From JAWCQZ01 sp038869515 [NCBI: Halobacteria archaeon] (GTDB lineage Archaea; Halobacteriota; Syntropharchaeia; JACQPP01): DNA of 64,000 nt. Below the pieces are notes generated by a model. The model made no database searches and was not told where the DNA came from. It worked only from the letters and a program-made list of their open reading frames with translations. The stretch spans positions 186,001-250,000 of the forward strand of contig JAWCQZ010000002.1 of NCBI GenBank assembly GCA_038869515.1. The letters are read 5' to 3'. Position 1 is the first letter of the stretch. Each line of letters opens with the position of its first letter. Made by a program: the position numbers and the translations under genes. Shown here one piece after another: positions 25,644 through 33,377 of this stretch.

Positions 25644-26348
25644 ATGGTCTCCCTGGACCAAGCCGTCGTCGCCCGCCTGAAGGCGTCGGGAGCGACCTTC
25701 GAGATACTCGTGGACCCCGACAAGGCCCTCTCGTTCCGCAGGGGCGAGGCGATGGACGTGGCCTCCCTCCTCGCGGCCGAGGAGGTCTTCGCCGACGCGT
25801 CGCGGGGCGACCGGCCCGCCGAGGAGTCCCTGAAGAAAGCCTTCGACACCACGGACGTCCTCCGCATCGCGGAGCGCATCCTGAAGGACGGCGAACTCCA
25901 GCTCACCGCGGAGCAGCGCCGGAAACTGGTGGAAGAGAAGCGGAGGCAGGTGGTCACGTTCATCGCGCGCAACGCCATCAACCCCCAGACGATGGCGCCC
26001 CATCCGCCGGCCCGCATCGAGAAGGCCCTCGAGGAGGGCAAGGCCCACATCGATCCGATGAAGAGCGTGGACGAGAACGTGAAGGAGGCGATGAAGGCCA
26101 TCCGGCCCATCATCCCGATCCGGTTCGAGGAGGTCCAGGTTGCGGTGCGAATCCCGTCCCTCTACGCGGCCAAGGCCTACGGAGACGTCGCGGCCTTCGG
26201 CGAAATCACGAAGCAGGAGTGGCAGAACGACGGCTCCTGGATCTGCGTCATCAAGATGCCGGCGGGCATGCAGACGGACTTCTACGACGCGCTCAACCGG
26301 AAAACGAAGGGCGAAGCGCAAACGAAAATCCTGAAAAAATCCGGCTAG
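25644..26348 (+). CDS. Ribosome maturation protein SBDS/SDO1
   Basis: A 234-residue SBDS homolog. The N-terminal domain has VVARLKASGATFEILVDPD and VFADASRGDRPAEESLKKAF, the middle domain IARNAINPQTMAPHPPARIE, and the C-terminal ferredoxin-like domain ends KTKGEAQTKILKKSG. It should act in late 60S-type subunit maturation. It closes the rnp2-psmA-SBDS group; the exosome genes that often follow are not here, and the next gene is convergent. Confidence 0.96.
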   Translation: MVSLDQAVVARLKASGATFEILVDPDKALSFRRGEAMDVASLLAAEEVFADASRGDRPAEESLKKAFDTTDVLRIAERILKDGELQLTAEQRRKLVEEKRRQVVTFIARNAINPQTMAPHPPARIEKALEEGKAHIDPMKSVDENVKEAMKAIRPIIPIRFEEVQVAVRIPSLYAAKAYGDVAAFGEITKQEWQNDGSWICVIKMPAGMQTDFYDALNRKTKGEAQTKILKKSG

Positions 26349-26359
26349 GCGGGCGGGGG

Positions 26360-28477
26360 TCAGCCGCCGTTCTGCTTCTTCTGCATCTCCTCGACGTCTT
26401 TCAGGTCTCCGGAGGCCTTCATGGAGATCCGTAGCCACGGGTTCATCTTGCCCGGGGGCCTCTTCGCCAGTCCGAGAGTGACGGCGATGGCGATTCCGAT
26501 GGCGGCCACCAGTCCGAGCAGCCCGAACGGGGGAGAGGATTTCGGGGGCGACGCGGGGACCGTTTCCACCCCGATCTCCACCGCCACCAGGCTGAAGACC
26601 GAGAGCCCCGGCGAGACCCCCTCGAAGACCGCGCTGTCGCCGTCGTAGCCGAGGAAGACCGTCTGCAGGACCTGCTTGCTGCCGTCGTCCCCATGGCGGA
26701 AGATGCGGACCTTGTCGGCCCCCCCCTGGGACTCGACCCACTCCCGGGAGACGGTGAGGGTGATGTTGGCTCCGTTCACGTCCAGGTTCTGGTGCTCCAC
26801 CTCGACGGCGTAGGCGATCTCCTTGACCCGCAGGTCCCGGTTCCTGGCGGCCTCCTCCACCGCCTGCTGCCGCTCCGGCGCGAGGGCCGCCAGCGGGGTG
26901 ACCTTCACTTCCGCTTGCTCGGGCATGTCCTTCAAGTCGGCGACCAGTTTGGCGAGGACCTGGCCCACGCGGGGCTTCTCGCCCGAGAGGTCGGCCTCGA
27001 TGGCCTTGGTCTCCATCTGGAGTCTGTCCACCACCATCTCGGCTGCGTTGCCCCGTCCCACGACCTCCTGGACCTTGGCCCGGATGCGGGCCGCGACCTC
27101 GGCCCCGGCCCGCAGCGGCATGGAGAACTCGTCGTCCTTGAGGGCGATGCCGGAGGGGGCGTGCTCGAAGGAGGAGAGGCTCTTCCCAACGGCCAATTTC
27201 ACAGGCAGGCTCAGGGTGAGCAACCCCCGGGCACTCCCGGCGAGGCTCCGGCCTCCCGGCGCCTCGGGGGCGCCGGGGCCCGCTGCGGCCGGGGGGGATG
27301 CGACCGTCCTCACCTCCATTTTTCCCTCGACGACTTCCACCGGTTTTTGGTCCTCGTCGAGGGCCGTCGCCTCCCGGGCCCCGATGCGGACCTCGCGGAT
27401 GTGCTCCATTTTCATCGCCACGGTCCCGAGCCTCCCGGCAGCCCCCGGGCACTGGGTGAGGCAGGCGACCACCTCCTTGCGGCAGACCTCCTCGGACCGG
27501 GCTCCAAGGCAGCTCCGCCCCTCTTCTGCGCACTTGGCTGCGCACGCGCCGCCCCCCGCCTCCGCCACGCCGGGTGCGGCGCAACTCTCCTCCATCTGGC
27601 GCGCGACTTCGACGCCGCACTCTCCGGCCGGCTTTCCGGCCGCGGCGCACCTTTCCATGGCCCCCCGGGCATCCTTCAAGCAGGACCTCCAGGAATCGGC
27701 CTTCTCCTCCGCGGCGGTCACCTTCTCCCTCAGCCTCTCGGCCACTTCCCGCGCCACCGGGCGCCGCGGAGCGGGCGAGGCTTCGGAGGCCCCCGCCATG
27801 GAGGCGCAGAATTTGTCCGCCTCCTCTTTGGACATGCCCCCGAGGAGGTGCTTCTCTACGCAGCCCTCCATGCTGAACGCGGAGGGAACCCGGGTCGTGT
27901 GGGGGGTGGCGCACGCCTTGCGGGCCTCCTCCTCGCCGACGCCCTTCTCTCTCTGCGCCCGGGCCACGCAGTCGGAGGCGGTCGCGGCGACCATCGCCGC
28001 CGCGCAGGCCCTCTTCGCACCATCGTAATCGAGCCCCTTCTCCTTTTGAACCCGGGCGATGCATGCGAGCAGGTCATCGGCCGCGGGGCGGGGCGATAGG
28101 GTTGCGACGCCCGCGCAGAGACTCTTGGCGTCCTCGTAGGCGAGGCCCTTCTCTTTCATGTAGAGGTCGAGGCAACTCTCCGCCGGGGCGGCCGTCGCCC
28201 AAGGGCTCGGGCCGGGGAGGAGCGGGGGGCTCCATGTCGCCGGGGGGGACGGGAAGGGGCCGAGGGATGGCCAGGGGCTCCAAGTGGCACCCGGGGATGG
28301 AGAGGGCGAGGCGAAGAGGAGCAGGCATTTGGCCCTGGCGTCCGCGTCGGAGAGGTTGAACTGCTTGGCGTAGTCGGCGACGCACTCCTCGACGGTGGGG
28401 CGGGTCTGGGCTCCGGCCGGGGCCAGCAGGAGGGCCGACAGGAGGAGAGTGGCCGCCGCGGCGCGGGTGCCGACCAT
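26360..28477 (-). CDS. Secreted Cys-module surface protein with PGF-pre-PGF-like domain and C-terminal anchor
   Basis: A 705-residue protein. A signal peptide ending APAGAQ is followed by five short modules (about residues 30-215) of the form Cys-x(n)-KEKG-x4-DA-K-x2-Cys, with Pro/Ser/Trp-rich linkers between the first ones; then two further Cys-rich segments to about 345. Residues about 345-540 form a beta/coiled region. A domain at about 560-640 (TLTVSREWVESQGGADKVRI, FEGVSPGLSVFSLVAV) resembles the PGF-pre-PGF domain of archaeal surface proteins. A membrane helix and a short cytoplasmic tail end it. The TTTTAAGT box about 28 nt before ATG 28477 supports the start. Function unknown. Confidence 0.7.
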   Translation of the reverse strand: MVGTRAAAATLLLSALLLAPAGAQTRPTVEECVADYAKQFNLSDADARAKCLLLFASPSPSPGATWSPWPSLGPFPSPPATWSPPLLPGPSPWATAAPAESCLDLYMKEKGLAYEDAKSLCAGVATLSPRPAADDLLACIARVQKEKGLDYDGAKRACAAAMVAATASDCVARAQREKGVGEEEARKACATPHTTRVPSAFSMEGCVEKHLLGGMSKEEADKFCASMAGASEASPAPRRPVAREVAERLREKVTAAEEKADSWRSCLKDARGAMERCAAAGKPAGECGVEVARQMEESCAAPGVAEAGGGACAAKCAEEGRSCLGARSEEVCRKEVVACLTQCPGAAGRLGTVAMKMEHIREVRIGAREATALDEDQKPVEVVEGKMEVRTVASPPAAAGPGAPEAPGGRSLAGSARGLLTLSLPVKLAVGKSLSSFEHAPSGIALKDDEFSMPLRAGAEVAARIRAKVQEVVGRGNAAEMVVDRLQMETKAIEADLSGEKPRVGQVLAKLVADLKDMPEQAEVKVTPLAALAPERQQAVEEAARNRDLRVKEIAYAVEVEHQNLDVNGANITLTVSREWVESQGGADKVRIFRHGDDGSKQVLQTVFLGYDGDSAVFEGVSPGLSVFSLVAVEIGVETVPASPPKSSPPFGLLGLVAAIGIAIAVTLGLAKRPPGKMNPWLRISMKASGDLKDVEEMQKKQNGG

Positions 28478-28541
28478 GACGAATGATAGAAACTGTTCCG
28501 GGACTTAAAAGGTCCCTGGAACGGTCGCGAAACCGAGCGCG

Positions 28542-29990
28542 TCAGCCTTTGATGTTCCCGACCGGCCGCAGGGCGACCACCTTCCGCGACACCCCCGCGC
28601 GGGCCATCGTCTCGACGACCTCCGACACGTCTTTGTAGGCGAGCCCCGCCTCCTCCGCCAGCCCCGCGTAGGAGACCGCCTTCACGTAGATGCCCCGCTT
28701 CTCCATGTCCCGCTGGAGCGCCTCCCCCCGCACCTTCCGCTTCGCCGCCGCCCGGCTCATCGTGCGGCCCGAGCCGTGGCAGGTGGTGCCGAAGGTCTCA
28801 TCCATCCCCTTCGGCGCCCCGACGAGCACGTAAGAGCCGGTCTCCATCGAGCCGCCGATGATGACCGGCTGGCCCACGCTCCGGTAGACCGGGGGAATCT
28901 CGGGCCTGCCGGGGCCGAAGGCGCGGGTCGAGCCCTTCCGGTGGACGAGCACCTCCTTCTCGCCGCCGTTGAGCCGGTGCTTCTCCAATTTCGCCACGTT
29001 GTGGGCCACGTCGTAGACGATGCGGAGCCCGAGGGCTTCGGCGTCGCGGCCGAAGACCTTCGCGAAGGCCTCCCGGATGCGGTGGGTGATGACCTGCCGG
29101 TTGGCGAAGGCCATGTTCGCGGCGCACGCCATCGCCTTGTAATACCTCTGCCCCTCGGGGCTCCGGAAGGGGGCGCAGGCCAGCTCCTTGTCGAGGATGG
29201 AGATCTTGTAGCGCGGCATGATGTCGAGGAACTGCTCCAGGTAGTCGGTGCCGATCTGGTGGCCGAAGCCGCGGGAGCCGCAGTGGACCATCACGCACAC
29301 TTGGTTCGGGAGGTCGAGCCCGAACGCCTTGGCCGTCTCGGGCTCCTCAATCCTCTGGGCAACCTGGATCTCGAGGTAGTGGTTCCCCGAGCCGAGCGTC
29401 CCCAACTGCTTCAGGCCCCGCTGGAGGGCGCGTGGCGAGACCGCCGCCGGGTCGGCCCCCGGGAGCCGCCCCGACTCCTCGATGCGCTCCGGGTCCTCTG
29501 GCCAGCCGTATCCGTTCTCGATGCACCACGCGACCCCGCCCCGGGAGACCTCTTCGAACTTGTCGCGGGAGAGCCTCACGAAGCCCTCCGAGCCGACCCC
29601 GGCGGGCACGAGGCGGAAGAGGGCGTCCACCAGTTCGCGCAGTTTCGGCTTGACCTCGTCGCAGGTGAGCCCCGTGCGGATCAGCCGCATGCCGCAGTTG
29701 ATGTCGAACCCGATGCCCCCGGGCGAGATGACGCCGGTCTCCGGGTCCATGACCGCGAGGCCGCCGATGGGAAATCCGTAGCCCCAGTGGCCGTCGGGCA
29801 TGCAGTAGGCGGCCTTCAGGATGCCCGGGAGGCAGGCGACGTTGGTGACCTGGTCGAAGACGCCGTCGTCCATGGCCATGACCAGTTTCTCGGTGCCGTA
29901 GATGCGGGCGGGGACCCGCATGCCGGGCTTGTAAGTGGTCGGCAGTTCCCAGAGGACGTCGCCGATGCGGGTGAGTTCCTTCGGGGGCAT
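28542..29990 (-). CDS. rtcB: RNA-splicing ligase RtcB
   Basis: The 482-residue Mn/GTP-dependent ligase joins tRNA exon halves after intron removal. Motifs are MPDGHWGYGFPIGG, GGIGFDINCGMRL with a metal Cys, LGSGNHYLEIQ, MVHCGSRGFGHQ, and near the C-terminus GTTCHGSGRTMSRAAAK containing the guanylylated His. Archease, its activating partner, lies upstream on the same strand but is separated from it by a VapBC pair. Confidence 0.98.
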   Translation of the reverse strand: MPPKELTRIGDVLWELPTTYKPGMRVPARIYGTEKLVMAMDDGVFDQVTNVACLPGILKAAYCMPDGHWGYGFPIGGLAVMDPETGVISPGGIGFDINCGMRLIRTGLTCDEVKPKLRELVDALFRLVPAGVGSEGFVRLSRDKFEEVSRGGVAWCIENGYGWPEDPERIEESGRLPGADPAAVSPRALQRGLKQLGTLGSGNHYLEIQVAQRIEEPETAKAFGLDLPNQVCVMVHCGSRGFGHQIGTDYLEQFLDIMPRYKISILDKELACAPFRSPEGQRYYKAMACAANMAFANRQVITHRIREAFAKVFGRDAEALGLRIVYDVAHNVAKLEKHRLNGGEKEVLVHRKGSTRAFGPGRPEIPPVYRSVGQPVIIGGSMETGSYVLVGAPKGMDETFGTTCHGSGRTMSRAAAKRKVRGEALQRDMEKRGIYVKAVSYAGLAEEAGLAYKDVSEVVETMARAGVSRKVVALRPVGNIKG

Positions 29991-30024
29991 GGTGGCAGTT
30001 AGAATGGGGCTGGAGGAAAAACAT

Positions 30025-30098
30025 TCAGATGTCCGGAACCACCCGCGCCACCCACCCCCCCGCCTTCGCCACTTCGAACAGGCCCATCGTCACCGCCC
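30025..30098 (-). pseudogene. Remnant of an archease 3' end
   Basis: The minus strand here reads TMGLFEVAKAGGWVARVVPDI then stop, closely matching the end of the intact archease (TMHLFEVAKSRDGWVARVVLDI, stop) at 30748-30822, with one in-frame 3-bp deletion. The similarity starts within the last codons and stop of vapC, so vapC ends inside this second archease end. It looks like duplication or recombination during insertion of the VapBC pair. Confidence 0.75.
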
Positions 30099-30500
30099 GA
30101 TGAACACGACGTCTTTCTCCCCCCGGAAATGCGGGTCCCCGGTGACGACTTTCGCCCCCGATTTCCGGGCGGTCTCCAGGACGAAGGCGTCGGCGAGGGG
30201 GAAGTCGGGGTCCCTCTTTCGCAGCCGGGCGTGGGTCTCCCCGGCGGCCTCTCCAAGGGTGCGGTCGAGGGGCGTCACGGTCGCGGCGTTGATGGCCTCG
30301 GTGACCGGCGCGAGGTCCTGCCCGCGGCGCCGGGCTTGGCTCCAGAGTTCGGCGACGATGATGGGGTTTGCGATAATTTCGTTTCCGGGGTCATCGAGAA
30401 TCTCCTTCACCTTCCGGCCGGCAGGGCTCCCCTGGAGGTACTCGAGCCAAGCCCAGGTGTCCACCACGAACCTTCGCGGGGCGGGGCTATTCGTGGACAT
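30090..30500 (-). CDS. vapC: VapC-type PIN-domain toxin
   Basis: A 136-residue PIN ribonuclease. RFVVDTWAWLEYLQGS carries the first Asp, IIVAELWSQ the conserved Glu, PLADAFVLETAR and KVVTGDPHF the later acidic positions. It overlaps the upstream AbrB-type gene by 14 bp, the classical antitoxin-toxin arrangement. Targets are probably tRNA or rRNA as in other VapC proteins. Its last codons overlap sequence duplicated from archease. Confidence 0.88.
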   Translation of the reverse strand: MSTNSPAPRRFVVDTWAWLEYLQGSPAGRKVKEILDDPGNEIIANPIIVAELWSQARRRGQDLAPVTEAINAATVTPLDRTLGEAAGETHARLRKRDPDFPLADAFVLETARKSGAKVVTGDPHFRGEKDVVFIGR

Positions 30501-30693
30501 CGAGGCGGTCGCCCTTCTCCATCCTCCCGATTCCCGGAAGGGCCCCGAAGAGGTCCTTCCGCACTTTTCGGACCTCGACGCGAACCAACTCCCGGTCCCC
30601 GATTCCCGCGGCCTGCGCGACCTCCTTGGGAATGGTGACGGTGATGGAACCCCCGACGCGGCGGGTACGGACGACGGCCGAGGTCTCGGTCAT
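30487..30693 (-). CDS. vapB: AbrB/SpoVT-type antitoxin (VapB-like)
   Basis: A 68-residue swapped-hairpin DNA-binding protein: TRRVGGSITVTIPKEVAQAAGI, then GDRELVRVEVRKVRKD, and a tail (GRMEKGDRLDVHE) likely to contact the toxin. It should repress its own promoter with VapC. ATG 30693 is chosen; GTG 30699 is possible. An AT-rich stretch (AGTATAAGAAAATTAC) lies about 25-30 nt upstream. Confidence 0.82.
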   Translation of the reverse strand: MTETSAVVRTRRVGGSITVTIPKEVAQAAGIGDRELVRVEVRKVRKDLFGALPGIGRMEKGDRLDVHE

Positions 30694-30747
30694 ATTCACT
30701 CAAAGTGTAATTTTCTTATACTACGCATAAAACTTTCGCGCATCTCT

Positions 30748-31188
30748 TCAAATATCGAGAACCACCCGCGCCACCCACCCGTCCCGGGACTTCGCCACCT
30801 CGAACAGGTGCATGGTCGCCGCCTTCGCATCGCTCCGGGTCTTGTGGCGCGACTCGTCAATCCGCTCCCCGGCCAGCCGCGCCTTGAGGGCGTAGCCCCC
30901 CGGCCCCTCTTCGATAGCGACTTTCGCCCCCGCCGCCGCGAACCGCTCGGTGTCTTTGAGGAAGATGAGTTCATTCAGGAACTTGAAGAGCAGGCGGCCA
31001 GGCTCCTCGTGGCGGAGTTTCACCGTCCGCTTCCGAACCGCCTTCACCCCCTCCGGCTCCACGATGACCTCCAGGAAGGCGCGGGCGGCGTTCTCGAAGA
31101 GCCTTTCGAGGGTGGCCCCGCGGACCTCGAAGGCGACGTCGGCGAGGGCGACGTCGTCCAGAAAACGGTAGGGCTTGGAGGTGGGCAT
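30748..31188 (-). CDS. Archease
   Basis: A 146-residue activator of RtcB that speeds guanylylation and multiple turnover. PYRFLDDVALADVAFEVRGA, LLFKFLNELIFLKDT and HKTRSDAKAATMHLFEV are family segments; the acidic residues near residue 11 and in the HKTRSD loop correspond to the metal site. Its 3' end is duplicated at 30025-30098. rtcB is 758 bp downstream rather than adjacent. Confidence 0.93.
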   Translation of the reverse strand: MPTSKPYRFLDDVALADVAFEVRGATLERLFENAARAFLEVIVEPEGVKAVRKRTVKLRHEEPGRLLFKFLNELIFLKDTERFAAAGAKVAIEEGPGGYALKARLAGERIDESRHKTRSDAKAATMHLFEVAKSRDGWVARVVLDI

Positions 31189-31257
31189 CCGGGTGGTGGG
31201 TCGGGTGGAGGATAAACTCGCGGGGACGGTCAGCCCGCGAAAGCGGCGGCGTCTTGA

Positions 31258-31716
31258 CTACTTGGGCGCCGCCTGGACCGCGCCCTTCGGCGCCTTCGGT
31301 CCCTTGGCAGCCCCCTTGGCCTTTTTCTCCTTCTTCTTCCCCTCCCGCGGGGGCACCATCTCGGCCAGGGGCTTGGGGCCCGCGGTGACCACCACCGCGT
31401 TCACCTGGGAGGTCTCGGCCTGAATTTCGCGGCCCCGGAGCGTCCGCCGGAGACGGAGGCCGTGGTGTGGCTTCCGGAAGCCGACGCCGCCGGTGATGAG
31501 CAGCCGCTTCCGGACCGCGCCGGGGACGTCCCGCCGCATGGGAAACCCGTCCTTGTCGGAGCCCCCGGTGATTTTCAGGGTGTAGCCCGCGAGGCCCACC
31601 AGGCCGCCGTCCACCGTGTCGCCGATGGAGCGGCCCGCGATGCCCTGGGCCATGGGGCCCTTGAGTTCGAGGGCGTAGGCCTTGCCGGTGGGCGGCTCCG
31701 AGACGACGAGGAGCAT
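31258..31716 (-). CDS. rps6e: Small ribosomal subunit protein S6e (eS6)
   Basis: A 152-residue protein with the S6e pattern: VSEPPTGKAYALELKG, IGRSIGD-type sequence (IAGRSIGDTVDG), YTLKITGGSDKDGFPMRRDV and RKRLLITGGVGFRKPHHGLR. The C-terminus is a Lys/Ala-rich tail. The start at 31716 is the first ATG at the conserved region; the upstream frame runs into tRNA-His and is not coding. It may be cotranscribed with the tRNA. Confidence 0.94.
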   Translation of the reverse strand: MLLVVSEPPTGKAYALELKGPMAQGIAGRSIGDTVDGGLVGLAGYTLKITGGSDKDGFPMRRDVPGAVRKRLLITGGVGFRKPHHGLRLRRTLRGREIQAETSQVNAVVVTAGPKPLAEMVPPREGKKKEKKAKGAAKGPKAPKGAVQAAPK

Positions 31717-31761
31717 TCCCGACCACTGCCCGGGGGTCGGAGATGAACCTTTCGAGCTCAG

Positions 31762-31835
31762 GGCCGGGAACGGGATTCGAACCCGTGTCGCAGGGACCAC
31801 AACCCTGAAGGATGCCAGGCTACCCCACCCCGGCC
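31762..31835 (-). tRNA. tRNA-His (GUG)
   Basis: Read on the minus strand, the acceptor arms GCCGGGG and TCCCGGC pair, the anticodon stem CAGGG/CCCTG encloses loop TTGTGGT with anticodon GTG, and the T-arm is ACGGG-TTCGAAT-CCCGT. An extra 5' G at position -1 faces C73, the hallmark of tRNA-His. No intron is visible. The 3' CCA is not encoded. It stands 45 bp upstream of rps6e on the same strand. Confidence 0.95.
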
Positions 31836-31901
31836 ATGGTGAGAAGGGGTCGCGACGCCTTCACCCTCCACGCCCCCTCCGCCCCTATCTACTTTTCCGA
31901 C

Positions 31902-32819
31902 CTACTTCAGGAGTCCCGCCTTTTTTGCAATGGCCAGTTTCTTCTCTTCGACCCGGATGGTCGCCCGGTCCACCATCTCGTCGCCCACCACGATGGCCCC
32001 GAGCCCCTTCTCCACGTCGGCCCGGTTGTAGGCGCTGATGATCTTCGACGCCTTCTCGATGTCCTCGGGGCTCGGCGTGAACGCCTTGTTGATGACCTCG
32101 ACGTGGGTCGGGTGGATGGCCCACTTGCCGTCGAACCCCATGGCCCGCGCCTTCTCGGCGTCGCTGCGGACGAGATCAAGTTCCTTGAACTTCAGGGTGA
32201 CGCAGTCCACGGCGTCGAGGCCCGCCGACTTCGCTGCGGCGATCATCTTCTGCTTGGCGTAGACGTAGGAGGAGAAGGCGTCCGCGGTGAGGAGGGCACC
32301 CGTGTCCCCCGAGTAGTCGGCGATGCCGAAGATGAGTGACTCCATGCGCGGCGAGGCCCGGGCAATCTCCTCGGCGTGAAGGATGCCCATCGAGGACTCA
32401 ATGAGGACCTCCAGCCCGATTTTCCCGAGGGGGAGGCCGAACTTCATCTCTAATGCGGTCATGAGCCGGTCCACGTAGTGGATTTCGGAGGGGGCCTCGG
32501 TCTTCGGGAGGATGACGACGTCGATGTTCTTTCCCGCCCCGCCGATGATTTCGATCATGTCGTCGAGGAAGAAGTTCGTCCGGATGTTGTTCGGGCGGAA
32601 GGCGAGGATCTTTCCGCTCCAGTCGAGGGTGTTTGCGGCTTCGACGAGGGTCTTGCGGGCCGCGACCTTCTGGCTCAGGGCGCAGGCATCCTCGAGGTCG
32701 AGCATGACCTCATCGGCCTTGGAGCCCGCCGCCCCCGACATCATCTTCAGGCTGTGGGCCGGCGTGGTCAATTCGGTTCTCCGGACCCGGATTTTCTTGC
32801 CGCTGGCGTGTCCGGCCAT
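31902..32819 (-). CDS. CitE-like / HpcH-HpaI family CoA-ester lyase
   Basis: A 305-residue TIM-barrel lyase that cleaves malyl-, methylmalyl- or citramalyl-CoA-type substrates. Evidence is VMLDLEDACALSQKVAARKT near the N-terminus, LAFRPNNIRT with the substrate Arg, VVILPKTEAPSEI, LEVLIESSMGI containing the metal Glu, and FGIADYSGDTG. KWAIHPTHVEVINKAFTPSPE near the end is typical. It is the last gene of a MaoC-ACAD-MaoC-lyase operon, 2 bp after the preceding stop, which favours a role in branched/C5 acyl-CoA cleavage. The exact substrate is not determined. Confidence 0.87.
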   Translation of the reverse strand: MAGHASGKKIRVRRTELTTPAHSLKMMSGAAGSKADEVMLDLEDACALSQKVAARKTLVEAANTLDWSGKILAFRPNNIRTNFFLDDMIEIIGGAGKNIDVVILPKTEAPSEIHYVDRLMTALEMKFGLPLGKIGLEVLIESSMGILHAEEIARASPRMESLIFGIADYSGDTGALLTADAFSSYVYAKQKMIAAAKSAGLDAVDCVTLKFKELDLVRSDAEKARAMGFDGKWAIHPTHVEVINKAFTPSPEDIEKASKIISAYNRADVEKGLGAIVVGDEMVDRATIRVEEKKLAIAKKAGLLK

Positions 32820-32821
32820 GG

Positions 32822-33325
32822 TCAGGTCGCCCCCGCTTTTGGCCTTCTTGGGATAAGGGCTTCGTAGACCGCCTCGCAGCAGACGGTCTTGCGGTCTTGC
32901 TTCAGCCCGGTCAGTTTGAAGGTGACGATGCCCCGGTCCTTCCGGTCGGCGTCGCGCTTCTCCAGCACCTCGGTCTTCGCGAAGAGGGTGTCCCCGGCGT
33001 GGACCCCGGCCGAGTGGCGTGCCTCCTTCAATTTCAGGACCGCGAGGGCGCTCTCGGTGGTGTCGGGGGTCGAGAGCCCCATGAGGAGGGAGAGGACGTA
33101 GGGCCCCGCGACCGGCCGCTTCCCCTTGAACTGCGCCTGGAGGTCGGGGTCCTGGTCGCAGAGGGCTTGGTTGAAGTGGAGTTGGGCGGTGTTCAGGACC
33201 TGGAGCGTGAAGAGGATGTGCTCGGAGTCCCCCACGGTCCGCCCCCGGGAGTGGACGAGGACGTCCCCGACCTCGAAGTCCTCGAAGTGGTTGCCGGGGC
33301 CGGTGAGGGGGGAAGGGGGTTTCAT
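32822..33325 (-). CDS. MaoC-like hotdog dehydratase/hydratase
   Basis: A 167-residue single-hotdog enoyl-CoA hydratase-like protein. HFEDFEVGDVLVHSRGRTVG is the usual opening, with LNTAQLHFNQALC around the active-site helix and ARHSAGVHAGDTLFAKTEVL later. Start ATG 33325 precedes the conserved part. Its pairing with a second MaoC gene, an acyl-CoA dehydrogenase and a CitE-like lyase is like mesaconyl-CoA or itaconyl-CoA hydratase contexts; this is inference. Confidence 0.82.
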   Translation of the reverse strand: MKPPSPLTGPGNHFEDFEVGDVLVHSRGRTVGDSEHILFTLQVLNTAQLHFNQALCDQDPDLQAQFKGKRPVAGPYVLSLLMGLSTPDTTESALAVLKLKEARHSAGVHAGDTLFAKTEVLEKRDADRKDRGIVTFKLTGLKQDRKTVCCEAVYEALIPRRPKAGAT

Positions 33326-33377
33326 GGAAGGATGAAGAGTTCTCCGCCCTCCGGCCACATCCTTCCGCCTTCATCCT

